The position numbers were made by a program, and so were the translations under genes. Shown here one piece after another: positions 34,891 through 42,970 of a DNA stretch of 64,000 bases; positions within the stretch are counted from its first letter, which is position 1, and each line of letters begins with the position of its first letter. The notes under the pieces are model-generated. The model made no database searches and was not told where the DNA came from. It was given only the letters and a program-made list of their open reading frames with translations. This DNA comes from Schumannella sp. 10F1B-5-1 (lineage in GTDB: Bacteria; Actinomycetota; Actinomycetes; Actinomycetales; Microbacteriaceae): contig NZ_VHQH01000002.1 of the NCBI RefSeq assembly GCF_006517535.1, positions 232,158 through 296,157 on the forward strand, given 5' to 3'.

Positions 34891-35442
34891 GTGACCGACG
34901 CCCGACAGCAGCTCATCGAGTACATCCGCTCCGACGCCGTGTTCCACGGCGACTTCACGCTCACCAGCGGCAAGAAAGCGAGCTACTACGTCGACCTGCG
35001 TCGCGTCAGCCTCGACCACCGAGTCGCCCCGCTCATCGGCCAGGTCATGGTCGACCTGATCGCCGACATCCCCGAGGTGGATGCGGTGGGCGGCCTCACG
35101 ATGGGCGCCGACCCGATCGCGGCCGCCGTGCTGCACCAGGGTGCCGCGCGCGGGCTCGGCTACGACGCCTTCGTCGTGCGCAAGGAGCCCAAGGACCACG
35201 GCCGCGGCAAGCAGGTCGAGGGCCCCGACCTCGCCGGCAAGCGCGTGATCGTGCTCGAAGACACCTCGACCACGGGCGGCTCGCCGCTCAAGGCCATCGA
35301 GGCGCTCGAGAAGGTCGGCGCCGAGATCGCCGCCGTCGCCGTGGTCGTCGACCGCGCGACCGAGGCGAAGGCGCGCATCGAGTCGGCCGGCTACCCCTAC
35401 TACGCGGCCATCGGCCTGGAAGACCTCGGCCTGAAGCCGTGA
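34891..35442 (+). CDS. pyrE: Orotate phosphoribosyltransferase
   Basis: Enzyme of 183 residues adding phosphoribose from PRPP to orotate in UMP synthesis. Marks are DFTLTSGKKASYYVDLRRVS, GGLTMGADPIAAAVL, VVRKEPKDHGRGKQVEGPDL (the catalytic flexible loop) and the PRPP-binding VIVLEDTSTTGGSPLKAIEA. The GTG at 34891 is preferred because a -10 element lies just ahead; a GTG at 34882 would add three residues. The stop overlaps the GTG of the next gene. Confidence 0.95.
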   Translation: MTDARQQLIEYIRSDAVFHGDFTLTSGKKASYYVDLRRVSLDHRVAPLIGQVMVDLIADIPEVDAVGGLTMGADPIAAAVLHQGAARGLGYDAFVVRKEPKDHGRGKQVEGPDLAGKRVIVLEDTSTTGGSPLKAIEALEKVGAEIAAVAVVVDRATEAKARIESAGYPYYAAIGLEDLGLKP

Positions 35443-36785
35443 CCCCCGGCGGCGGGCTGAGCGACGAGGAGAGGGCGCGGCTCGCCGCGGCTCCTCCTCC
35501 GCTGGTCGAGCCGCCCGAGAAGCCGCAGGCGGCGACCCCGCCTCCGGCCGCCCCCGAACCGGCGTCGCGCGTCGCGCATCCCGCACCGTCCGGGGCTCGA
35601 TCCGCGCCGCCTCCCGCTCCGGCGGCCCCGGCGTCGCCCCCGGCCGCGGCGTCGTCCCCGGCTCCCGACCCGCACGCCGAGCTGCCCGAGACGGAGCCGC
35701 TGCGCGCCCCCGGCGTCGATACCGGCGCGCTGCCGAGCACGGCGCCGATCACGGCCGCCGACCTCGCGCACACCGACCCCACGACCCTGCCGCCGGAGCT
35801 GCACCTCGAGTCGGCGCTCGCGATCGACGGCGCTCCGGGCGCGATGCCGGCGGCCGGCGGCTCGGCCCTCATGGACGAGCTGTTCGCGCCCGACCGCTTC
35901 GTCGAGTGGGATGAGGCCGCGCGCGCGAGCACGCCGCTGTCGAACCGCGCCGGCCCGCCGACGACCGAGCACATCCCCTCGGGCCTGACCGGACCGCAGC
36001 CCTCGCACGACCCCTGGGCGCGCACCCGCGCGGCGCTCGCCGCCGCACAGGAGGCCGACGCCCGTGAGCTGGCCGCGGCCGCCCGCTACGACGCGCAGGG
36101 CACGCCGATCGTCAGCCGCACGCAGAAGTCGCTCGTCGTCGTCGCGGTCGCTGTGGTCAGCCTGCTCGCGCTCGTGTCGCTGTTCCTGCTCGGCACCCGG
36201 CTCCCCGTCGCGGGCGCCGAGCCGACCGCCGGCGCGAGCGGCGCATCCTCAGGTCAGGGCGACGGCGAGGGCGGCGTGGATGCGGTGCCCACCGGCCCGG
36301 TCAAGTCCGGCGATCACGCGTGGACGGCCCTCAACGGCGGCGAGTGCCTCGACCCCTTCACCGACCCGTGGGCCGAGGAGTTCACGGTGGTGCGCTGCGT
36401 CGACGAGCACGATGCGCAGCTCGTGCTGCGCGCGCCGATCCCCGACGCGGATGCGCAGCGCTGGCCCGGCGTCGACGCCCTGCAGATCCGGCTCACCGAG
36501 CTGTGCGCCGCCGCGGGCGTCATCGACCTGACCTCCGCCGGCGCCTACAGCGATCTGCAGCTCTCGGCGGCGTTCCCCGCGAGCGCGGCGCAGTGGCGCG
36601 GTGGCGAGCGCGACTACTTCTGCTTCGTCAGCCGCTCGAGCGGCAAGAAGATCGAGGGCAGCGTGCAGGGCACGGCCCAGGCCGGGGTGTGGGCCGCGGC
36701 GAAGGCCGCCGCCGGCCCGGCCAAGGGCGGCAAGGACGGCGACACCAGCGGCGACGCCGGCGACGGCGGCTCGACGAAGGGCTGA
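35439..36785 (+). CDS. Septum-formation-domain membrane protein
   Basis: Membrane protein of 448 residues with a long disordered Pro/Ala-rich cytoplasmic region (residues ~1-225). One helix (LVVVAVAVVSLLALVSLFLL) follows at ~229-250, and then an extracytoplasmic domain of the septum-formation type: WTALNGGECLDPFTDPWAEE, TVVRCVDEHDAQLVLRAPIP, LTELCAAAGVI and ERDYFCFVSRSSG. Four cysteines in the outer domain probably form two disulfides. A Lys/Gly/Asp-rich tail follows. The family is linked to division-site functions in actinobacteria, but no activity is known. The GTG at 35439 overlaps the pyrE stop. Confidence 0.78.
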   Translation: MTPGGGLSDEERARLAAAPPPLVEPPEKPQAATPPPAAPEPASRVAHPAPSGARSAPPPAPAAPASPPAAASSPAPDPHAELPETEPLRAPGVDTGALPSTAPITAADLAHTDPTTLPPELHLESALAIDGAPGAMPAAGGSALMDELFAPDRFVEWDEAARASTPLSNRAGPPTTEHIPSGLTGPQPSHDPWARTRAALAAAQEADARELAAAARYDAQGTPIVSRTQKSLVVVAVAVVSLLALVSLFLLGTRLPVAGAEPTAGASGASSGQGDGEGGVDAVPTGPVKSGDHAWTALNGGECLDPFTDPWAEEFTVVRCVDEHDAQLVLRAPIPDADAQRWPGVDALQIRLTELCAAAGVIDLTSAGAYSDLQLSAAFPASAAQWRGGERDYFCFVSRSSGKKIEGSVQGTAQAGVWAAAKAAAGPAKGGKDGDTSGDAGDGGSTKG

Positions 36786-36798
36786 GGCGCCCCGCCGC

Positions 36799-37596
36799 TC
36801 AGAGCTCGGTCTCGGCCGGCCCGGTCAGCAGCTCGTGCACGCCATCGATGACCTCGTCAGGGCGGAAGGGGTACTTCTCGATCTCGCGCTGGTCGCTGAT
36901 GCCGGTCATCACGAGCACCGTGTGCAGGCCCGCCTCGATGCCGGCGACGATGTCGGTGTCCATGCGGTCGCCGATCATGCCGGTGTTCTCGCTGTGCGCG
37001 CCGATCTTGTTCATCGCCGAGCGGAACATCATCGGGTTCGGCTTGCCGACCACGTAGGGCTCGCGGCCGGTGGCCTTGGTGATGAGTGCCGAGATCGCGC
37101 CCGTCGCGGGCAGCACGCCCTCCTGGCTCGGGCCCGTCGCATCCGGGTTCGTCGAGATGAAGCGGGCGCCGTTGTTGATCAGGCGGATGGCCTTGGTGAT
37201 CGCCTCGAAGGAGTAGTTGCGGGTCTCGCCGACGACCACGTAGTCGGGGTCCGTCTCGGTCATCACGAAGCCGGCCTCGTGCAGCGCGGTCGTGATGCCG
37301 GCCTCGCCGATCACGAACGCCGAGCCGCCGGGCATCTGCGAGGCGCAGAAGTCGGCGGTGGCGAGGGCGCTGGTCCAGATTCGCTCCTCGGGAACGTGCA
37401 GGCCGCTCGAGCGCAGACGGGCGGCGAGATCGCGGGGTGTGAAGATCGAGTTGTTCGTCAGCACGAGGAACGGGGTGCCCGAATCGAGCCACTGCTGAAT
37501 GAGCTCGGGCGCCCCGGGCAGCGCGTGGTTCTCGTGCACGAGCACGCCATCCATGTCGGTGAGCCAGGCTTCGACCTCAGAGCGCGCATTCGCCAT
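36799..37596 (-). CDS. HAD-IIA family phosphatase (NagD-like)
   Basis: Haloacid-dehalogenase phosphatase of 265 residues. The nucleophile motif is WLTDMDGVLVHENHALPGAP (DxD), motif II is LVLTNNSIFTPRDLAARLRS, the C2a cap is SAFVIGEAGITTALHEAGFV, and motifs III/IV are VGKPNPMMFRSAMNKIG with MIGDRMDTDIVAGIEAGLHT. The ATG at 37596 is the natural start; the open frame continues far upstream but is antisense to the ProP-like gene. The substrate, probably a small phosphomonoester such as a nucleotide or sugar phosphate, is unknown. Confidence 0.92.
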   Translation of the reverse strand: MANARSEVEAWLTDMDGVLVHENHALPGAPELIQQWLDSGTPFLVLTNNSIFTPRDLAARLRSSGLHVPEERIWTSALATADFCASQMPGGSAFVIGEAGITTALHEAGFVMTETDPDYVVVGETRNYSFEAITKAIRLINNGARFISTNPDATGPSQEGVLPATGAISALITKATGREPYVVGKPNPMMFRSAMNKIGAHSENTGMIGDRMDTDIVAGIEAGLHTVLVMTGISDQREIEKYPFRPDEVIDGVHELLTGPAETEL

Positions 37597-37615
37597 GTGG
37601 CGATCGTATCGGGCG

Positions 37616-37690
37616 GTTCTCACCCTCCTCGTTGCCTGTGAGAACGTCTGGCAAAGCCGTGTGAATCGGCGTGAAGGGCGGGCGTACAGT
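37616..37690 (+). promoter_or_regulatory. Promoter and inverted repeat upstream of the ProP-like carrier
   Basis: The inverted repeat GTTCTCAC (37616-37623) / GTGAGAAC (37638-37645) has a 14-bp spacer. It is followed by a promoter-like TGAATC (37662-37667) and TACAGT (37685-37690) with a 17-bp gap. The repeat would lie about 50-80 bp upstream of transcription start, a plausible activator site between the divergent genes. Confidence 0.5.
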
Positions 37691-37788
37691 TCTTGGCTTG
37701 TCCGGGATCCGGATGCGCGCACCGAGCGTCCGGACCACTGAATCAGGCGGATCCTGCACACCCGAGAACCGCCGGAGAGAGTCAGAAC

Positions 37789-39375
37789 GTGAGTTCCTCC
37801 AGCCCCATCCATCCCGAGCCGTCCTCGGCCGAGCGCACCGGCGGCAAGCCGAAGCGCGCCGCCCGCGGACGGCGTCTCCGTGTCGGCGACGTCAACGTCG
37901 TCGACCGCCCCATGATGCGCCGCGCCGTCGGCGGCACGATCGTCGGCAACACGATGGAGTGGTACGACGTCGGCATCTACGGCTACCTCGCCGTCGTCAT
38001 GGGAAGGGTCTTCCTGCCGACCGCCGAGCCGGCGGTGCAGATCCTGTTCAGCTTCGGCGTCTTCGCCGCCACCTACGTCGCCCGCCCGCTCGGCGGCATC
38101 GTCTTCGGCCGCATCGGCGACCGGGTCGGTCGGCAGAAGGTGCTGGCGACCACGCTCATCCTGATGGCGTCGTCGACGTTCCTCATCGGCGTGCTGCCCG
38201 ACTACGCGCTCGTCGGCGCGACCGCGCCCGTGCTGCTGGTGGTGCTGAAGCTCGCGCAGGGCTTCTCGACCGGCGGCGAGTACGCCGGCGCGACGACGTT
38301 CATCAGCGAGTACGCGCCCGACAAGAAGCGCGCGTTCTTCGCGAGCTTCCTCGACACCGGCAGCTACATCGGCTTCGCGCTCGGCGCGGCTGTCGTGTCG
38401 GTGCTGCAGCTCACGGTCGGCCAGGAGGGCCTCGAGGCCTGGGCCTGGCGCATCCCGTTCCTCGCCGCCGGCCCGATCGGCGCGGTGGCGATCTACTTCC
38501 GCCTGAAGATCGAGGAGTCGCCGGCATTCCAGGCGACCCAGGATGCGCAGGCCAGCGCGAGCGGCGAGATCGCCGACGCGCAGGGCCGCCCCCGCAACAT
38601 CTGGGTGCTCATCGCGCGCAACTGGCGTTCGCTGCTCATCCTGATCGCGCTGGTCGCCGCATCCAACTCGGTCGGCTACGCGCTCACCAGCTACATGCCG
38701 ACCTACCTGACGGATGCGCTGGGCTACGACCCGATCCACGGCACGCTGCTGACGATCCCGGTGCTGTTCCTGCTGGCGGCGCTGCTGCCGGTGACGGGCA
38801 AGCTCTCCGACCGCTTCGGGCGTCGGAAGGTCATGAGCGTCGCCGCCGCGTCGGTCATCGTGCTCAGCATCCCGGCGTTCCTGCTGATCGGCGCCGACTC
38901 GATCGGCACGACTCTGCTCGGACTGTCGATCGTGGCGATCCTGACCGCGATGTGGGTGTCGAACCAGGCGGCGTCGCTGCCGGCGCTGTTCATGACCTCG
39001 TCGCGCTACGGCGGCATGGGGCTCGGCTACAACATCGCGATCGCCGTGTTCGGCGGTACGACGCCGCTCATGATCCAGGGGCTGCTCTACCTCACCGGCA
39101 GCAACCTCGCCCCGGCCTGGTTCCTGATGGGAACGAGCGTGCTCGGCGCGATCGGCGTGTTCTTCATGAAGGAGTCGTCGGGTCGCCCGATGCCCGGATC
39201 GCTGCCGTCGGTCGAGACCGAGGAGGAGGCGCGCGACCTGGTCGAGCACCAGGACGAGAATCCGCTGCTCGACCTCAGCACGATGCCGCTCGAGGTGCTC
39301 GACGCGGCGCACGAGCAGCGCGTCGAGGCCGACCGCGCGCGTCGCGAGGCTGCCGGGACCGCCGCCGCGAAGTAG
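37789..39375 (+). CDS. MHS-family MFS transporter (ProP-like)
   Basis: Proton symporter of 528 residues. The GTG at 37789 follows GGAGAGAG. A basic N-terminal tail precedes GNTMEWYDVGIYGYLAVVMG. Family loops are FGRIGDRVGRQKVLATTLIL, KLAQGFSTGGEYAGATTFIS and SDRFGRRKVMSV. The C-terminal cytoplasmic extension of ~60 residues is rich in Glu/Arg heptads (VLDAAHEQRVEADRARREAA), recalling the coiled coil of the osmosensing proline/betaine carrier ProP. A role in uptake of compatible solutes is likely but unproven; other MHS substrates are possible. Confidence 0.88.
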   Translation: MSSSSPIHPEPSSAERTGGKPKRAARGRRLRVGDVNVVDRPMMRRAVGGTIVGNTMEWYDVGIYGYLAVVMGRVFLPTAEPAVQILFSFGVFAATYVARPLGGIVFGRIGDRVGRQKVLATTLILMASSTFLIGVLPDYALVGATAPVLLVVLKLAQGFSTGGEYAGATTFISEYAPDKKRAFFASFLDTGSYIGFALGAAVVSVLQLTVGQEGLEAWAWRIPFLAAGPIGAVAIYFRLKIEESPAFQATQDAQASASGEIADAQGRPRNIWVLIARNWRSLLILIALVAASNSVGYALTSYMPTYLTDALGYDPIHGTLLTIPVLFLLAALLPVTGKLSDRFGRRKVMSVAAASVIVLSIPAFLLIGADSIGTTLLGLSIVAILTAMWVSNQAASLPALFMTSSRYGGMGLGYNIAIAVFGGTTPLMIQGLLYLTGSNLAPAWFLMGTSVLGAIGVFFMKESSGRPMPGSLPSVETEEEARDLVEHQDENPLLDLSTMPLEVLDAAHEQRVEADRARREAAGTAAAK

Positions 39376-39395
39376 GCGCGATCACGTGATGCCCA

Positions 39396-39429
39396 GAGGG
39401 GCGCGGCCGGTCATCCGGTCGCGCCCCTC
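39396..39429 (+). terminator. Hairpin terminator of the ProP-like gene
   Basis: A 15-bp stem (39396-39410 and 39415-39429, one G-T pair) with a TCAT loop lies 20 bp after the stop. Confidence 0.8.
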
Positions 39430-39514
39430 GCGCATCCACCGGCCGCGCATCCGCGTGGTCGGCGCGACCACCGGCGGCCTTGCGAGGCGTGGATGCCCGA
39501 CCTAACGTCGAGGG

Positions 39515-39934
39515 ATGCTCCACCTCGCGCACGACGCCGTGTCCACCCTGCTCGTGACCGCCGACTCGGGCGATGGCGGGGGCGGGCTGATCAGTCCGCT
39601 GGCGCAGCTCGGCACGAGCTTCGTCGCCTACGTGCTCATGGCGGTCGCGATGTGGCCGGTCTATCGCAAGGCCGGATTCGCGGGATGGGTCGGATTCATC
39701 CCGATCGTGAACCTCTACCTGCTGCTCAAGATCGTGAAGTTCCACGGCGCGCTCGTGCTGCTCTACCTGATCCCGCTCGTGAACCTGATCTTCGCGCTGA
39801 TCGTGGCGCTGCGCCTCGGCCGCACCTTCGGGCAGGGCGGCGTCTTCTCGGTGCTGCTGCTCTGGCTGCTGGCGCCGATCGGGCAGTTCATCATCGGCTA
39901 CGGTTCGGCGCAGCACCGCGACGTCGACTTCTGA
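39515..39934 (+). CDS. DUF5684-like small membrane protein
   Basis: Membrane protein of 139 residues with four hydrophobic segments: FVAYVLMAVAMWPVYRKAGF, GWVGFIPIVNLYLLLKIVKF, LVLLYLIPLVNLIFALIVAL and VFSVLLLWLLAPIGQFIIGY. The pattern KAGxxGWxxFIPxxNxYxLLK is that of the DUF5684 group, sometimes found as putative signal peptidase neighbours. The C-terminus is short and acidic. A second copy of the last two helices follows in the same frame after the stop codon. The function is unknown. Confidence 0.8.
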   Translation: MLHLAHDAVSTLLVTADSGDGGGGLISPLAQLGTSFVAYVLMAVAMWPVYRKAGFAGWVGFIPIVNLYLLLKIVKFHGALVLLYLIPLVNLIFALIVALRLGRTFGQGGVFSVLLLWLLAPIGQFIIGYGSAQHRDVDF

Positions 39935-40159
39935 GGCGGCGCCGATGAGCTGGCCGTTCCCGGCCGACGGCCGACGCTGCTGCTGCTCTTCGTGCCGGTG
40001 ATCAGCTGGCTGTTCGCGATCTTCGTCGCCGTGCGCATCGGCGACGCCTTCGGGCAGAACGGCGTCTTCAGCTTCTTCCTGCTGTTCCTGCTCTCGCCGA
40101 TCGGCTTCTTCATCGTCGGATGGGGGCCGGCTCGGCACCGCGCGATCGAGTACGACTGA
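39935..40159 (+). pseudogene. In-frame relic of a duplicated DUF5684 gene
   Basis: The frame of the preceding gene stays open for 74 codons after its TGA (39932-39934). It encodes a second copy of the C-terminal half: LLLFVPVISWLFAIFVAVRI, GDAFGQNGVFSFFLLFLLSP and IGFFIVGWGPARHRAIEYD, aligned with LLYLIPLVNLIFALIVALRL and its continuation in the intact gene. The N-terminal half is absent and the only nearby ATG (39945) is out of frame. It is probably a decayed tandem duplicate; stop readthrough would give a six-helix protein. Confidence 0.75.
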
Positions 40160-40166
40160 GCTGGTC

Positions 40167-40210
40167 AGAAGCTCGCCAATCTGGCGCTTCTCGCGAACCA
40201 GGCGCATACT
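40167..40210. promoter_or_regulatory. Toxin-antitoxin promoter and operator
   Basis: CGCCA (40174-40178) and TGGCG (40182-40186) are flanked by AGAAG (40167) and CTTCT (40187-40191), forming an interrupted palindrome. A CATACT -10 element (40205-40210) lies 6 nt before the antitoxin ATG, suggesting a leaderless message autoregulated by the antitoxin. Confidence 0.5.
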
Positions 40211-40216
40211 CGTGGC

Positions 40217-40492
40217 ATGACCGACGCCGCCGAGCTCTCTATCACGGATGCTCGTGACCACTTCTCCGATGCGGTGAACCGTGCGGCGTTCGGACGCCAG
40301 GTGACCTACGTGACACGCGGTCGTGGCCGGCAGCGAGCCGCCGCGATCGTGCCGATCGACCTCCTCCTCGAGTACGAGGAACTGCTCGATCGCGAGGATG
40401 CTCGGCTTGCCGCTGAGAGGCTGGCGGAGGTCCGGGACGGACGCGCGGAGGTCGTGTCGGCCGACGAGGTGTTCCGGCAGATCGAGCAGTGA
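40217..40492 (+). CDS. Type II antitoxin, Phd/YefM family
   Basis: Antitoxin of 91 residues. The N-terminal DNA-binding Phd/YefM fold is LSITDARDHFSDAVNRAAFG followed by RQVTYVTRGRGRQRAAAIVP. The C-terminal region (LAEVRDGRAEVVSADEVFRQ) is the acidic toxin-wrapping tail. The stop overlaps the toxin's GTG. The protein should neutralise the RelE-like toxin and repress the operon. Confidence 0.92.
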   Translation: MTDAAELSITDARDHFSDAVNRAAFGRQVTYVTRGRGRQRAAAIVPIDLLLEYEELLDREDARLAAERLAEVRDGRAEVVSADEVFRQIEQ

Positions 40493-40767
40493 CCGACCCT
40501 CGTCGGAACTACGCGATCGCCTTCGACCGCCGAGCGGCGAAGGAGTTCGCCGGGCTCGAGAAGCGCGAGGCGCGGCGCGTCCGCGACGCGATCCGCGCGC
40601 TGAGCGAAGACCCGCACCCTCCTGGGTCGATCAAGCTCAGCGGGGTCGACGACCTCTTCCGGATCCGCATCGGCGACTATCGGGTGATCTACTCGGTCGA
40701 CGACGGGATTCTCACCGTGCTGGTCGTCCGCGTCGCTCACCGGCGCGAGGTCTACCGGCGACGCTGA
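40489..40767 (+). CDS. RelE/ParE-superfamily toxin
   Basis: Toxin of 92 residues of the RelE type. YAIAFDRRAAKEFAGLEKRE, the helix-turn RRVRDAIRALSEDPHPPGSI, KLSGVDDLFRIRIGDYRVIY and the C-terminal VLVVRVAHRREVYRRR match the RelE/YafQ-like fold, with the RIGDYRVIY strand and terminal basic residues important in ribosome-dependent mRNA cleavage. The GTG at 40489 overlaps the antitoxin stop (GTGA). Confidence 0.92.
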   Translation: MTDPRRNYAIAFDRRAAKEFAGLEKREARRVRDAIRALSEDPHPPGSIKLSGVDDLFRIRIGDYRVIYSVDDGILTVLVVRVAHRREVYRRR

Positions 40768-40803
40768 GCCGGAGCAGCGGGAGCGAGCGGATCAGCCGGG
40801 GAA

Positions 40804-41886
40804 TCAGCCCGCCGCGGCCTCGACCGGGCTCGCGGCATCCTTCGGCGTCGACGCGGCGGCGCTCGCCGGGTCGATCGCCAGCTCGGAACCGGCGGCGTCG
40901 ACCACGCGCGCCGAGGGGATGCGGCGGCGCATGATGTGCACCGCATCCGGGCTCTCGTCGATCAGCAGGGCCCGGCGGCCGAGCGCGGTCGCGACGGCAC
41001 CGGTCGTGCCCGAGCCGGCGAAGAAGTCGAGCACCCAGTCGCCCGGCGCCGACGAGGCCTGCACGATGCGGCGCAGGATGCCCTCGGGCTTCTGCGTGGC
41101 GTAGCCGGTGCGCTCGCGGCCCGAGGTGGGCACGATCGTGTGCCACCAGACGTCGGTGGGGCGCTTGCCGAGCTCCGCCTTCTCGGGCGTCACGAGACCC
41201 GGCGCCATGTAGGGCTCGCGGTCGACCGCATCCGCGTCGAAGTAGTAGGTCTCGGGGTTCTTGACGTAGACGAGGATCGTGTCGTGCTTCGCCGGCCAGC
41301 GGCGCCGCGTCTTCGCGCCGTAGTCGTAGGCCCAGATCAGCTCGTTGAGGAAGCAGTCGCGGCCGAACAGCGCGTCGAGCGCGAGCTTGGCGTAGTGCGC
41401 CTCGCGGTAGTCGAGGTGCAGATAGAGGGTGCCGGCGTCGTCGAGCAGGCGCCAGGCCTCGATCAGCCGCGGCTCGAGAAAGGCCCAGTAGTCGTCGAAG
41501 CGGTCGTCGTAGCGGCTCAGCGTGCGCTTGACGGCGGCGTAGTCGCGGCCGCCGAAGCCGCGGCGCAGAATGGTCGACGCGTCGTCGGCGACGGGAGCGG
41601 ATGCGGCGTCGGCGCTCGCCGCCTCGATCGCCGTGGTCGCCGAGGTCACCGCTTCGCCGGCGGAGTCGTCAGCGCCGTCGGCCTCGCCCGCCGACACGGC
41701 CTGCCGAATCGTCGTGATGCTCTGGTATCGCTGCACGCGCCCGGTGTTGAACGGCGGATCGAGGTACACGAGCCGGAACGCCCCGTCGGGCAGCTGGGCC
41801 GTCACGCCGAGGTTGTCGCCGAGCACGATCGTGTCGGGGCCGTCGGCGCTCCAGACGGGCGCAGAAGTCGTGCGTCGCCGGGCCAT
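40804..41886 (-). CDS. Orphan site-specific DNA methyltransferase (beta class, DPPF)
   Basis: DNA amino-methyltransferase of 360 residues. Catalytic motif IV is VYLDPPFNTGRVQRY (D43-P-P-F46), and SAM-binding motif I, DFFAGSGTTGAVATALGRRA, comes near the C-terminus (from residue 287), so the order is that of the beta class (adenine-N6 or cytosine-N4). A low-complexity Ala/Asp/Ser insert at residues ~62-104 follows motif IV, where family members have ordered sequence. No restriction gene or specificity subunit is adjacent. It lies 36 bp from the convergent toxin-antitoxin pair. The recognition site is unknown. Confidence 0.9.
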   Translation of the reverse strand: MARRRTTSAPVWSADGPDTIVLGDNLGVTAQLPDGAFRLVYLDPPFNTGRVQRYQSITTIRQAVSAGEADGADDSAGEAVTSATTAIEAASADAASAPVADDASTILRRGFGGRDYAAVKRTLSRYDDRFDDYWAFLEPRLIEAWRLLDDAGTLYLHLDYREAHYAKLALDALFGRDCFLNELIWAYDYGAKTRRRWPAKHDTILVYVKNPETYYFDADAVDREPYMAPGLVTPEKAELGKRPTDVWWHTIVPTSGRERTGYATQKPEGILRRIVQASSAPGDWVLDFFAGSGTTGAVATALGRRALLIDESPDAVHIMRRRIPSARVVDAAGSELAIDPASAAASTPKDAASPVEAAAG

Positions 41887-41987
41887 GCCGCGACCTTAAC
41901 AGCGCCCGTGCGCCCCCCTCGCTCGCCCCGCCGCCGAACGCCGACCCCTGAGCGACGGATCTCAGACCCCTCAGCGAGAATGACGGG

Positions 41988-42707
41988 GTGGATGCGCATC
42001 CCGAGCCCGCCGGGCCCGCCCCGGTCGACGGTGCCGACGATCAGGCCGAGCTCGCCGACGCGCCCGAGCCCGCGGAGCCCCTGCTCGAGGTCGGCGTGGG
42101 TCCGTGGCCCGGAGGCCGCGCCGCCTGGCCCGACGACGACCGCCTCGACCCCGAGCTGCTCGAGCTCGGCGACCGCCGCAACGTCGTCGACGAGTTCCGC
42201 TACTGGCGGCTCGAGGCGATCGTGGCCGAGCTCGACCGCCGCCGGCATTTCTTCGAGGTCGCCGTCGAGAACTGGCAGCACGACCTCAACATCGGCTCGA
42301 TCGTGCGCAGCGCGAACGCCTTCCTCGCGGCCCGCGTGCACATCGTCGGGCGGCGCCGCTGGAACCGCCGCGGCGCGATGGTGACCGACCGCTACCAGCA
42401 CGTCGAGCACCATCCCGATGTCGCCGATCTGGTGCGGGATGCGCGAGCGCGCGGTCTGACGATCGTCGCCGTCGACAACGTGCCCGGCTCGACCGGCGTC
42501 GACGACTACGACTTCCCGGCGGCGAGCCTGCTGCTGTTCGGACAGGAGGGGCCGGGGCTGAGCCCGGAGGCGCTCGCCGCGGCGGATGCGGTGGTCGCGA
42601 TCCCGCAGTTCGGATCGACCCGCTCGATCAACGCGGCTGCGGCGGCGGCGATCGTCATGCACGCCTGGATCCGGCGACACGCGCGACACGCCAGGTCCGC
42701 CGACTGA
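41988..42707 (+). CDS. TrmH-family (SPOUT) RNA 2'-O-methyltransferase
   Basis: RNA ribose methyltransferase of 239 residues. An acidic Pro/Ala-rich leader (residues ~1-45) precedes the SPOUT domain. Motif 1 is ENWQHDLNIGSIVRSANAFL, motif 2 is LLLFGQEGPGLSPEALAAAD and motif 3 is IPQFGSTRSINAAAAAAIVM, which carries the knot and catalytic residues. The GTG at 41988 is the only plausible start. The target (tRNA or rRNA) cannot be told from sequence. Confidence 0.92.
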   Translation: MDAHPEPAGPAPVDGADDQAELADAPEPAEPLLEVGVGPWPGGRAAWPDDDRLDPELLELGDRRNVVDEFRYWRLEAIVAELDRRRHFFEVAVENWQHDLNIGSIVRSANAFLAARVHIVGRRRWNRRGAMVTDRYQHVEHHPDVADLVRDARARGLTIVAVDNVPGSTGVDDYDFPAASLLLFGQEGPGLSPEALAAADAVVAIPQFGSTRSINAAAAAAIVMHAWIRRHARHARSAD

Positions 42708-42830
42708 CCGAACCGATCCGGCGACGCCTCCGAACGACCGGATGCGGAGATCCCGCGTGGATGCCCGCTCGAGTCCGTTCTGCGGGTGACCCGGTCGTCC
42801 ACCCTCCGATCACCCCAGTGCTCACCCCCC

Positions 42831-42858
42831 TTGACAACCGGAGTGGGGGCTGTTTTGT
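42831..42858 (+). promoter_or_regulatory. Promoter of the giant surface-protein gene
   Basis: A perfect -35 TTGACA (42831-42836) has a -10-like TTTTGT (42853-42858) 16 bp further on. It gives a 5' leader of about 105 nt before the GTG at 42971. The rest of the 263-bp gap shows no gene. Confidence 0.6.
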
Positions 42859-42970
42859 GGGGCTGATGTGACTTAGGTTGTATTCACGAAATCGTTCCAC
42901 GCGGCGTCCTGACCAGACGCCGCTGCACCAGCAGGAGCGGTTCGAAGCAGCATCGGGGAGAGGCACCATC

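Noticed and set aside
40804..41886. A restriction-modification system
   Set aside because: Only the methyltransferase is present; neighbours are a toxin-antitoxin pair and an RNA methyltransferase.
42878..42970. TTG at 42878 as the start of the giant protein
   Set aside because: It lacks a ribosome site and adds 31 atypical residues. The GTG at 42971 has GGGGAGAGGC at good spacing.
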